Below are positions 9,587 through 17,520 of a DNA stretch of 64,000 nt, in pieces. The notes under the pieces are model-generated. The model was not told where the DNA came from, made no database searches, and saw only the letters and a program-made list of their open reading frames with translations. This DNA comes from Methylophaga thalassica MP (lineage in GTDB: Bacteria; Pseudomonadota; Gammaproteobacteria; Nitrosococcales; Methylophagaceae), in NCBI RefSeq assembly GCF_000214595.1, contig NZ_AFIG01000001.1, positions 1 through 64,000 on the forward strand, written 5' to 3'. The first letter of the stretch is position 1. Each line of letters opens with the position of its first letter. The translations under genes and the position numbers were made by a program.

Positions 9587-10119
9587 CGACTATATCTTCC
9601 CCCGCGCCGAGTGGTGCGCATACCTGCTGGTAATTTACTCTGACTACCACCAATAGCAGAGTGATGTGCATGTGTGAGAGCGCAGGCCAAAGCATCGGCC
9701 GCATCCTCTTCGGGTGATTCAGGTAAACTCAAAATCACCGACATCATATATTGAATTTGTGCTTTATTTGCATGGCCATTGCCGACCACGGCTTTTTTTA
9801 TTTGGGTCGCCGTATATTCTGACACGGTCAATTGCTGATTTACCGCCGCACAGATAGCCGCACCACGGGCCTGACCCAGTTTTAAAGCAGAATCGGCGTT
9901 TTTATGTAAAAAGACTTTTTCAATCGCCATCATATCGGGTTGATAACGTTCAATCAGATCCGTTAAACCTTCAAAAATTTGCCTTAATCTATCGGCAAAC
10001 TCGCCATCACCGACCATTAAACGGCCGTTGATGACGTGTTTTATTTTTTTTCCATCAATTTCGATAATGCCAAAACCGGTTTTTCTTGAACCAGGATCAA
10101 TCCCCAGGATACGCGGCAT
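9583..10119 (-). CDS. ruvC: Crossover junction endodeoxyribonuclease RuvC
   Basis: Holliday junction resolvase, 178 residues. Catalytic acidic residues are visible in GIDPGSRKTG (Asp near residue 7), the AIEKVF motif (Glu) and the EDAADALACALTH motif (two Asp). It ends with a basic tail. The ruvC-ruvA-ruvB order and the 4-base overlap with ruvA are normal. yebC lies 11 bases upstream. Confidence 0.98.
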   Translation of the reverse strand: MPRILGIDPGSRKTGFGIIEIDGKKIKHVINGRLMVGDGEFADRLRQIFEGLTDLIERYQPDMMAIEKVFLHKNADSALKLGQARGAAICAAVNQQLTVSEYTATQIKKAVVGNGHANKAQIQYMMSVILSLPESPEEDAADALACALTHAHHSAIGGSQSKLPAGMRTTRRGGRYSR

Positions 10120-10130
10120 ACCTTATGACA

Positions 10131-10880
10131 TCAGCTATTCAGCTGAGCCATGACCTCATCAGAAAAGTCTGCGTTAGAATACACTTCCTGCACATCATCC
10201 AGATCTTCAAATGCTTCGATCATATTGATGGCTTTTTGGGCATCATCGACATCCAGACTGACGGTGGTATCAGGATGCATGGTTACCTGGGCTGATTCAG
10301 CTTCCAGCCCAGCAGCATCTAATGCATCTTTGACCGTTGAATAGTCTTCAGGCGAAGTAAACACATCAATAGATCCATCAGCATTAGTCACAATATCTTC
10401 AGCACCTGCTTCAAGTGCCACTTCCATCACCGCATCTTCATCAGTGCCACTAGCCAGTGAAATAATGCCTTTTTTGTTAAACAGAAAAGCGACGCAACCA
10501 TCCGTTCCCATATTGCCACCACGTTTGGTGAAAACATTACGCACAGCGGCAACAGTGCGGTTACGGTTATCAGTCATGCAGTCAACCATAATCGCCGTGC
10601 CATTTGGACCATAACCTTCATAGCGTATTTCTTCATAGTTAACGCCTTCCAGTTCACCGGCACCACGTTTCGTTGCACGCTCGATGACATCTTTTGTCAT
10701 GTTCGCGCCTAATGCTTTATCTATTGCAGCACGTAACCGTGGGTTAGAAGCTGGATCACTGCCGCCCATTTTGGCTGCAACAGTAATTTCACGAATCAGC
10801 TTAGTGAAGAGTTTGCCGCGCTTGGCATCCTGCGCACCTTTTCTATGCTGAATATTTGCCCACTTACTATGACCTGCCAT
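10131..10880 (-). CDS. yebC: YebC/PmpR family protein (TACO1-like)
   Basis: YebC-family protein linked in bacteria to transcriptional regulation and to relief of ribosome stalling at proline runs. The chosen start at 10880 gives 249 residues beginning [18 protein letters not shown], the universal family N-terminus. A 13-residue in-frame upstream extension has no such support. It stands immediately upstream of ruvC, a very common arrangement. Confidence 0.95.
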   Translation of the reverse strand: MAGHSKWANIQHRKGAQDAKRGKLFTKLIREITVAAKMGGSDPASNPRLRAAIDKALGANMTKDVIERATKRGAGELEGVNYEEIRYEGYGPNGTAIMVDCMTDNRNRTVAAVRNVFTKRGGNMGTDGCVAFLFNKKGIISLASGTDEDAVMEVALEAGAEDIVTNADGSIDVFTSPEDYSTVKDALDAAGLEAESAQVTMHPDTTVSLDVDDAQKAINMIEAFEDLDDVQEVYSNADFSDEVMAQLNS

Positions 10881-10941
10881 GTACTTATTTACCTCTTTTA
10901 TTGCCAGCCTGAACCTCACTGCTCAGGCGAATAGTCCTAAA

Positions 10942-11874
10942 TTATCGAACTAATGTGTTCCAGTTTTTGTAAACATCACTGCGACCATAAACCTGGTCAA
11001 AATACATTGCCTGAAGTTTTTCAGTGATGGGACCACGTGTACCCTCACCAATCGGACGGTTATCCAATTCTCTGATAGGGGTAACTTCAGCCGCTGTACC
11101 AGTGAAAAAGGCTTCGTCAGCGATATACACTTCATCACGGGTGATACGTTTTTCAACGACTTTCAGGCCAATATCACGTGCCAGCGTCATAACTGTTTCA
11201 CGGGTGATGCCTTCCAACGCCGATGTCAGCTCAGGTGTATATAAAACCCCATCACGTACCATAAAGAAGTTTTCACCACTACCTTCACACACAAAGCCTT
11301 GTGCATCTAATAATAATGCTTCGTCATAACCACAGCTAACCGCCTCTTGCAGCGCCATCATTGAGTTCATGTAGTTACCGTTGGCTTTCGCTTTACACAT
11401 GGTGATATTGACATGGTGACGTGTGAACGATGATGTTCTGATGCGAATACCTTTTGTCATATTTTCTTCACCGAGGTAAGCACCCCAGTGCCATGCCGCG
11501 ACCATAACGTGTGTGTTTAGATTATCAGCACGGATCCCCATGCCTTCTGAACCATAAAAACACATTGGTCTGATATAAGCTGAATCCAGATTATTTTCAC
11601 GAACCACAGTCCGTTGAGCTTCGTTGATCGTTTCCTTATCAAATGGCATGCCCATGCCTAAAATTTTGGCACTGCGAAAAAGACGATCAGTGTGCTCCTG
11701 CATACGGAAGATAGCCGTGCCTTGTTCTGTTTTATAAGCACGCACCCCTTCGAATACGCCCATGCCGTAATGAAGAGTATGAGTCAGGACGTGGACTTTG
11801 GCCTCACGCCACGGTACTAATTCACCGTCGAGCCAGATAACGCCATCACGATCTGCCATTGTTGCTACTGCCAT
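10942..11874 (-). CDS. ilvE: Branched-chain amino acid aminotransferase IlvE
   Basis: PLP-dependent class IV aminotransferase for the last step of valine, leucine and isoleucine synthesis. The start at 11874 (MAVATMADRDGVIWLDGE) gives 310 residues, matching family length. Longer in-frame versions add 18 residues and run into the end of glnE. The PLP-lysine motif KAKANGNYMNSM is near the middle and GSGENFFMV near two-thirds. It probably shares a transcript with glnE. ilvD of the same pathway is at 39.1-41.0 kb. Confidence 0.94.
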   Translation of the reverse strand: MAVATMADRDGVIWLDGELVPWREAKVHVLTHTLHYGMGVFEGVRAYKTEQGTAIFRMQEHTDRLFRSAKILGMGMPFDKETINEAQRTVVRENNLDSAYIRPMCFYGSEGMGIRADNLNTHVMVAAWHWGAYLGEENMTKGIRIRTSSFTRHHVNITMCKAKANGNYMNSMMALQEAVSCGYDEALLLDAQGFVCEGSGENFFMVRDGVLYTPELTSALEGITRETVMTLARDIGLKVVEKRITRDEVYIADEAFFTGTAAEVTPIRELDNRPIGEGTRGPITEKLQAMYFDQVYGRSDVYKNWNTLVR

Positions 11875-11914
11875 ATGCTTTATTCCAAGTTCATTGATTA
11901 ATCTGAGTCTGATT

Positions 11915-14731
11915 TCAGGCGTTATCACCTAACCAGCGCTGCCAAATCTGCACAACCTGCTGCGGAAAGTCTTGTAACTGAGTTACCGACATTAATGTGG
12001 GTCTATCCTGTAAAACACAGTGGTTGGCTTCGTTCCGATAATAACGATAGGCGTCTGCCAACATTTCCCCTTCAGCGGGTTTAAGCTTTCCGGAAGCCAC
12101 TAGCGCTCCCAAAATCCTAATATTATCGGTGTAAACGAGTAATTCAGGCAAGTCCATTGACCATGCCAATACTGCATATTGCACCATAAATTCGATATCA
12201 GTGATACCACCTTTACCCTGTTTTAGATCAAATAGTTGGCTATCACTCTTATCCAGTTGCTGACGCATTTTCGCACGCATCTCTCTAACTTGCTCCGCCA
12301 GCATCGCTTCGTCGCGGGGTCTCGCCAATATATCTTGACGAACATCCGTCACTTTTTGCGCAAGTTGGCGGTCTCCAATCACGTTGCGCGCACGCACCAG
12401 CGCCTGATGTTCCCAGGTCCATGCTTCTTTTTGCTGATATTCTGTAAACCCTGATAATGGGCTGACTAATAAGCCAGATGCACCGCTCGGCCGCAAGCGC
12501 ATATCCACTTCATAAAGAATACCGCCAGGAGTCACCGTATTTAGCAGGTGAATCATGCGTTGAGCCAATCGGGTATAAAACACTATTAAATCAACTGGCC
12601 GCTCACCATCGGTCATACCTTCCTGCTCATCATCAAAAATAAAGACAAGATCGAGATCGGAACCATACCCAAGCTCCAGCCCCCCCAACTTACCATAGGC
12701 AAGAATGGTAAAACCGCACTGCTGAGGATCATCATTATCGGTAACCGGTGGATAACCATGCTTGGCAACCAAGTGTTCCCAAGCGATTCGCCATACTTGC
12801 TCCAGAAGAAGTTCTGCGAGTTCTGTTAATTGATCACCGACCCCCATCAGAGGCAACACGCCTGTCACATCCGCTGCAGCCACGTGTAAAGTCGCAATCT
12901 GACGAAACTCACGCAGACGATTCATTAATTGCTCTAAATCATCGGCATCAACGGATGATAAAAACTGCAGTAACTGTATTTTTAACTCTTCTTTTTCAGG
13001 GACTTCATAAAGTGAGCGAGGATCGAGCAACTCATCCAGCAACACAGGGTATTTTGCCAACTGGGTACTGATTAGAGGACTAGCAGCACAGAGCTTGACC
13101 AGTTGCGATAATGCCATCGGGTTTTCTACTAATAGCGCCATATAGGCACTGCGACGCATAATAGATTCCATCAATGGCATTAAGCGTGGCAAACACGCAT
13201 CAGCATTCTCGACATTGCCTGTTGCTTGTAATAACAGCGGTAATAATTTCTCAAGCCGTTGCCTGCCGGTTTGACTCAAATTTCGGCAGATATGCAGATC
13301 AAGTAATTTATCGACAACGGCCAATATTTCAGCAGGGTCGTCGTAACCACATTGTTCAATAAACGATAACTTTTCTTCAGGCTGGGCATTGAACAAAGAA
13401 ATTTTTATCCCAGCACCATCATCACCGGCTTGTGGCGCCGTCAGCAACTGGTCAAAATGCTCTTGTATCTGTTGCCGATAGTCTTTGAGTACTGAATAAA
13501 AACTTCTCCAATCGTCAAAGCCCATACTTTGTGCAAGTCGGTATCTTGATGCGTCATCACTGGGCAAAATATGGGTTTGTTGATCGGCCCAGGCCTGAAT
13601 ACGATGCTCTGTTCTACGCAGAAATTCATAAGCGCGTTTTAACTGGCTTACCGCATAAGTAGACAATAATTTTCTATCCGCTAATAAATCGAGAATGGTC
13701 AGAATAGGTCGTTGTTGCAGGGGCCGATCACGCCCACCATAAATTAGCTGAAAAACCTGGCCAATAAATTCAACTTCACGGATACCACCTGCGCCCAATT
13801 TGATATTGTCGTCCATGCCACGGTGATGCATTTGTCCAGCAATCATTGACTTCATTTCACGTAATGAGTCAAACATGCCGTAGTCTAAATAACGCCGATA
13901 AACAAAGGGACGCAACATATCTGATAGAGCTTTTTTATCGGCTTCATTGCCGGTGATAGCCCGGGCTTTAATCATGGCATAGCGTTCCCACTCTCGTCCT
14001 TGAGTCTGGTAATACTCTTCCATCGCGTCAAAACTCGAGACCAAGGCACCGCTTTCGCCAAAGGGGCGTAGCCGCATATCCACACGAAAGACAAAACCAT
14101 CGACGGTCTGGTTATCCAGCGCCTGAATTAATTTTCGTCCTAAGCGAACAAAAAACTCACTATTGCTCAGCGGTTTTCTGCCCCCTTCGGTTTCCCCTTC
14201 TTCTGGATAAGTGAATATAAGATCAATATCGGATGACAGATTCAGCTCTCCCGCCCCCAGCTTACCCATCCCTAGCACAATCATCTGTTGTTGATGACCA
14301 TCTGGCCGTCGGGGCACGCCATTAATCTCAACTTGCCATTGATATAGGATGTCCAACGTCTGTTGGATACAGACATCTGCCATCGTCGAAAGATCTGCCA
14401 TGGTCTCGGCTAAATCAGCCAAACCGGCCAGGTCCCGCCAGATAATGCGTACCATCATCCATTGCCGGAAATAGCGTAATTTCTGATGTAACAGCTCCTC
14501 AGTTGTGACGCCTTGCAGCATGGTAGCCAGCTGCTGACCAATCTCATCCTGAGAAAGCTTTTTTTGCAGTTGTTGTGATTCAAGCAACTGCATCAGCATC
14601 TTTTCCTGTCTCTGCCCCCAATGATTAACATAATCACTTGCCGCTAACACTTTTGGTGCTTCATTGAGCAACTCTGGGTAAGTCTTTAAGGCATGCTGCC
14701 AAGGTTCTGGCAAAACAAATGCTGAGGACAT
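11915..14731 (-). CDS. glnE: Glutamine synthetase adenylyltransferase/deadenylase GlnE
   Basis: Bifunctional enzyme that adds and removes AMP on glutamine synthetase in response to PII. The start at 14731 (MSSAFVLPEPWQ) is preceded by CGGAG at 7 bases and gives 938 residues. Both nucleotidyltransferase domains are visible: the N-terminal GMGKLGAGELNLSSDIDL and the C-terminal AYGKLGGLELGYGSDLDL. GlnD/PII-type linker regions follow each. Family length is normal. The downstream neighbour is ilvE. Confidence 0.97.
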   Translation of the reverse strand: MSSAFVLPEPWQHALKTYPELLNEAPKVLAASDYVNHWGQRQEKMLMQLLESQQLQKKLSQDEIGQQLATMLQGVTTEELLHQKLRYFRQWMMVRIIWRDLAGLADLAETMADLSTMADVCIQQTLDILYQWQVEINGVPRRPDGHQQQMIVLGMGKLGAGELNLSSDIDLIFTYPEEGETEGGRKPLSNSEFFVRLGRKLIQALDNQTVDGFVFRVDMRLRPFGESGALVSSFDAMEEYYQTQGREWERYAMIKARAITGNEADKKALSDMLRPFVYRRYLDYGMFDSLREMKSMIAGQMHHRGMDDNIKLGAGGIREVEFIGQVFQLIYGGRDRPLQQRPILTILDLLADRKLLSTYAVSQLKRAYEFLRRTEHRIQAWADQQTHILPSDDASRYRLAQSMGFDDWRSFYSVLKDYRQQIQEHFDQLLTAPQAGDDGAGIKISLFNAQPEEKLSFIEQCGYDDPAEILAVVDKLLDLHICRNLSQTGRQRLEKLLPLLLQATGNVENADACLPRLMPLMESIMRRSAYMALLVENPMALSQLVKLCAASPLISTQLAKYPVLLDELLDPRSLYEVPEKEELKIQLLQFLSSVDADDLEQLMNRLREFRQIATLHVAAADVTGVLPLMGVGDQLTELAELLLEQVWRIAWEHLVAKHGYPPVTDNDDPQQCGFTILAYGKLGGLELGYGSDLDLVFIFDDEQEGMTDGERPVDLIVFYTRLAQRMIHLLNTVTPGGILYEVDMRLRPSGASGLLVSPLSGFTEYQQKEAWTWEHQALVRARNVIGDRQLAQKVTDVRQDILARPRDEAMLAEQVREMRAKMRQQLDKSDSQLFDLKQGKGGITDIEFMVQYAVLAWSMDLPELLVYTDNIRILGALVASGKLKPAEGEMLADAYRYYRNEANHCVLQDRPTLMSVTQLQDFPQQVVQIWQRWLGDNA

Positions 14732-14929
14732 AAACACTCCGGATAACGATGAGAAAAACACTACTTTAACCTATGGTTACGTAAAGCCAAATGTCCTTCG
14801 ATAAAAATGGGGATAGACACTTGAATAGGCTTATTGCCTTGCACACAATCTTATTTGTGTTATTTTGAATCGGGTTATTGATTGCCTCGGGTAGTCATCA
14901 ACACCAATAATTAATGAGGAGTAAGACAT

Positions 14930-15328
14930 ATGGATTTTTTTAGACGTTTGAACAAAGTCATTCCGGTTTTATCAATCATGGCTTTTTTGAGTATCTACAT
15001 GGCACCTGTTCATGCAGCAATGATCGATAACCAACAACTTATTACTCAATCTCAAAGTGACATCACAAAACAAGAAGTGTTACAGCAACTTGACCGCCAG
15101 GAAGTCAAACAACAATTATTATCTATGGGCGTTGACCTGAATGATGCGAAAGCACGTATCAATCAAATGAGTGATCAGGAGCTGGCACAGTTAGCACAAA
15201 ACTTTGATGAAATGCCTGCAGGTAGTGGCATTATTGGAGCCATTCTCGTTGTATTTATCGTTTTAGTGATTACTGATATGCTGGGTGCAACCGACGTATT
15301 TGGATTTGTACATGATATTAATCACTAA
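14930..15328 (+). CDS. PA2779-family small membrane protein
   Basis: A 132-residue protein with a signal peptide or first membrane segment ending near PVHAA, a central amphipathic Gln-rich region with EVLQQLDRQEVKQQLLSMGVD, and a C-terminal hydrophobic helix (about 98-120: GSGIIGAILVVFIVLVITD). This matches the PA2779/DUF6627-type protein paired in Pseudomonas with a C39-like peptidase lipoprotein. The partner follows directly with a 17-base overlap. ATG 14930 has GAGGAG upstream. Molecular function is unknown. Confidence 0.8.
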   Translation: MDFFRRLNKVIPVLSIMAFLSIYMAPVHAAMIDNQQLITQSQSDITKQEVLQQLDRQEVKQQLLSMGVDLNDAKARINQMSDQELAQLAQNFDEMPAGSGIIGAILVVFIVLVITDMLGATDVFGFVHDINH

Positions 15329-16328
15329 ACAATCATTTTTTAGTGAATTCAAAAACGCCAGACTTTCTGGCGTTTTTTTTATTCTGCTTTTCTTATCTGC
15401 TTGTGCCAGTGCACCACAAACCAAAGATTTACTGAACTCACCGCCTGCTAACATTCCGCTACAACACGAACTCACAGAAACAGCCTTTTTTCCTCAGGAA
15501 GAATACCAATGTGGACCTGCAGCACTGGCGACCATATTAACGTCTGAAGGTATTGATGTAGTCCCTCAGGATTTAACAGCCAAAGTCTATCTGCCTGAGA
15601 AAAAAGGCAGTTTACAGGTAGAAATGATCGCAACGGCACGTAGCTATCAGCTCATGCCGTATAAACTTAGTCCTGATATCAAAGCCATCATTGAAGAAGT
15701 TAACTCGGGCAGACCTGTATTGGTTTTCCAAAATCTGGGCCTAACCTGGTATCCCGTATGGCATTACGCCGTCGTTATTGGTTATGAATTAGACAATCAA
15801 TTACTTATCTTGCGTTCAGGCACCGAAAAAAGACATCAGGTAAGTTTTCAAACCTTCGAACATACCTGGCAAAGAGGCCGCTACTGGGCCTATGTTTTCG
15901 TACAACCCAATGAAGTCCCTGTCACCGCCAATCTTCTTAGTTATACCCGTGCAGCTGATGCTCTAATGCAAGTAGGGCAAGATAAGAATGCCTTATTGGC
16001 ACATAAAACCGCCACACAGCAATGGCCAGATCAGACCTTATCACATATGGCTCTGGGTAATGCCGAGTTCAAAGCTGGACACTACAAGGAAGCTGGATTA
16101 GCTTTTGAGAATGCGATAAGAGTTGCCCCGGAAAACGCTCAGGCATGGAATAATTTGAGCTATGCATTAATGAAAAATAATTGCAGGTTTGCGGCGACTC
16201 GTGCCATCGTCTGCGCCACCAGAATAGCTCCTGACGATGATAATTTAAAAGACAGTCTGCAAGAAATTATCGGACAACGATCAATGCCTGGCGGTCAGTG
16301 TGAAATTCCAACGTGCCCTGAGTTTTAA
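15312..16328 (+). CDS. PA2778-like C39-family cysteine peptidase lipoprotein with TPR
   Basis: The start at ATG 15312 overlaps the preceding gene. The product is 338 residues. A lipoprotein signal peptide ends in the lipobox LSAC. A C39-like papain-fold domain follows with the catalytic Cys in EEYQCGPAALATIL and the His in WYPVWHYAVVIGYE. C-terminal TPR repeats (ALGNAEFKAGHYKEAGLAFENA) come last. Its substrate is unknown; it may process or guard the upstream small membrane protein. A perfect intrinsic terminator lies inside the signal-peptide codons. Confidence 0.85.
   Translation: MILITKQSFFSEFKNARLSGVFFILLFLSACASAPQTKDLLNSPPANIPLQHELTETAFFPQEEYQCGPAALATILTSEGIDVVPQDLTAKVYLPEKKGSLQVEMIATARSYQLMPYKLSPDIKAIIEEVNSGRPVLVFQNLGLTWYPVWHYAVVIGYELDNQLLILRSGTEKRHQVSFQTFEHTWQRGRYWAYVFVQPNEVPVTANLLSYTRAADALMQVGQDKNALLAHKTATQQWPDQTLSHMALGNAEFKAGHYKEAGLAFENAIRVAPENAQAWNNLSYALMKNNCRFAATRAIVCATRIAPDDDNLKDSLQEIIGQRSMPGGQCEIPTCPEF
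15351..15380 (+). terminator. Intrinsic terminator inside the signal-peptide coding region
   Basis: The stem 352-362 pairs with 366-376 (last three digits; AAAACGCCAGA with TCTGGCGTTTT) around a 3-base loop, followed by an eight-T run. It lies 23 bases past the stop of the upstream gene and about 40 bases inside the downstream gene. It would end most transcripts after the first gene unless translation or a protein prevents hairpin formation. Confidence 0.8.
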
Positions 16329-16338
16329 AGGATCAATC

Positions 16339-16761
16339 ATGTTAAGTCGTCTGTTCGTGGTGCTAACTTTATTCATTAGTTTCTCTGTTTTTGCTCATAC
16401 AGAAACTGACTGCGCATCAGCCTTTACCACATTGGAAATTAATGCATGTCTTAATGAAGAACTTCAGCAAAAACAAGACCTCATGAAACATTATCTGGCG
16501 GCGGCAAAGCAACGTTATCACGATGAAACTCAAGTCATAGAAGCCATTGAAACAGGGCAATCCGCCTGGGAGGCTTATAAAAACGCCCATTGTGACAGCA
16601 TTTACATCATTTGGATGGGCGGCACTATTCGTGGTGCCATGTCGCTTGGCTGTAAAATAAAGCTCACTCAGGTAAGAACCCATGAACTTTGGTCCAGCTA
16701 CCTGATCTTCCCGGACAGCACGCCGGCATTACTGCCAGAGCCAGAATTACCACTTGATTAA
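16339..16761 (+). CDS. LprI/DUF1311-family exported protein
   Basis: A 140-residue exported protein. ATG 16339 was chosen for the AAGGA site upstream and the following signal peptide (MLSRLFVVLTLF...FAHTETDC). The mature part has the DUF1311/LprI pattern: cysteines spaced across the domain, the NACLNEELQQKQD helix, QSAWEAYKNAHC and a C-terminal RTHEL motif. Some members inhibit lysozyme; the role here is not known. It is the third gene of the plus-strand cassette, 10 bases after the peptidase gene. Confidence 0.82.
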   Translation: MLSRLFVVLTLFISFSVFAHTETDCASAFTTLEINACLNEELQQKQDLMKHYLAAAKQRYHDETQVIEAIETGQSAWEAYKNAHCDSIYIIWMGGTIRGAMSLGCKIKLTQVRTHELWSSYLIFPDSTPALLPEPELPLD

Positions 16762-16763
16762 TA

Positions 16764-17078
16764 TCATTGCCCAATCATGATGAGCTTGCCCGTTTTCGGG
16801 TCGCGATAGACTTGGCCAACAGACTCGTATCCATCAGCGCCACCCTGCATTCCCTCCGGTATCTGCGGTAACTCTTTCATCGATTGTAATTCCGTCAAGG
16901 CATGATCCGCCTGATTTTTCTCTGACTGGAAATGGTCTTGTAACTGACTGCTCATTGAGATCAATGCCGCGATCAAGCCGCAGGCAAACACCAACATTAA
17001 GTCTAATAGATTGGCCATAGGGCCTAATGGTTCATCATCATTGCCATCAAAACGACTATTGCGCCAACGTCTAGCCAT
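16764..17078 (-). CDS. DUF2149-family membrane protein, ExbD/TolR-like helix
   Basis: The start at 17078 (MARRWRNSRFDG) gives 104 residues. There is one membrane helix at about 22-42 with sequence PMANLLDLMLVFACGLIAAL. Asp26 lies in the helix exactly like the essential Asp of TolR/ExbD (compare VVPYIDVMLVLL in this window's TolR). A short periplasmic tail with Gly/Tyr and a YRDPKTGKL motif follows. It overlaps the upstream ExbB-like gene by 8 bases. Family membership is recognised; its function as a channel partner is inferred from the Asp and the neighbours. Confidence 0.8.
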   Translation of the reverse strand: MARRWRNSRFDGNDDEPLGPMANLLDLMLVFACGLIAALISMSSQLQDHFQSEKNQADHALTELQSMKELPQIPEGMQGGADGYESVGQVYRDPKTGKLIMIGQ

Positions 17079-17517
17079 GAGCTTGTTCCATTGAGGACAA
17101 TACCTCCTCATACCAGCGTCGTCTTAACCGCCCTAAAACAAAACCGATAATGCCGACAAACAAACCCAACACCGTAGTATCAAATGCCACACTCATCGCG
17201 GTGGTTAAAATGCTTAATTCGCCATTACCCAAGGCTGATAAGCCGGGGCCAAGAGGAATCAGCGTTCCCATCAAACCGAGCATAGGCGCGATTCTGGCTA
17301 AAAAGTCACTTCGTTCGATTCGTTTAAACGCTAAGGTTTCAAACGCGTCAGTTTGGCCCGACTGTTGCCACTTCTTTAAACCAGAAAAACGCTCGGCTAG
17401 TGCAATACCTATATCTATAATGCTCAAGGCAGCAAACAGCATTAGTGCCCATATAACTGGTTCCAGTAAAAATCCCACTAAGTGATGCATCACACCTATC
17501 GACTGTGAACTCAACAT
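17071..17517 (-). CDS. MotA/TolQ/ExbB-family proton channel protein
   Basis: A short ExbB/TolQ-like protein of 148 residues. Membrane helices lie at about 15-38, 77-97 and 108-128. The typical motif IAPMLGLMGTLIPLGPGLSAL is followed by SVAFDTTVLGLFVGIIGFVLG. It is shorter than TolQ. The start is 3 bases after the cobN-like stop, with AAGGAG overlapping that stop, so translation is coupled. With the DUF2149 gene downstream it forms a putative proton-motive-force module for the CobN-like protein. Confidence 0.85.
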   Translation of the reverse strand: MLSSQSIGVMHHLVGFLLEPVIWALMLFAALSIIDIGIALAERFSGLKKWQQSGQTDAFETLAFKRIERSDFLARIAPMLGLMGTLIPLGPGLSALGNGELSILTTAMSVAFDTTVLGLFVGIIGFVLGRLRRRWYEEVLSSMEQAHG

Positions 17518-17520
17518 AAC

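Noticed and set aside
10881-10919. Longer N-terminus of YebC
   Set aside because: Family proteins start at MAGHSKW; the extra 13 codons have no support.
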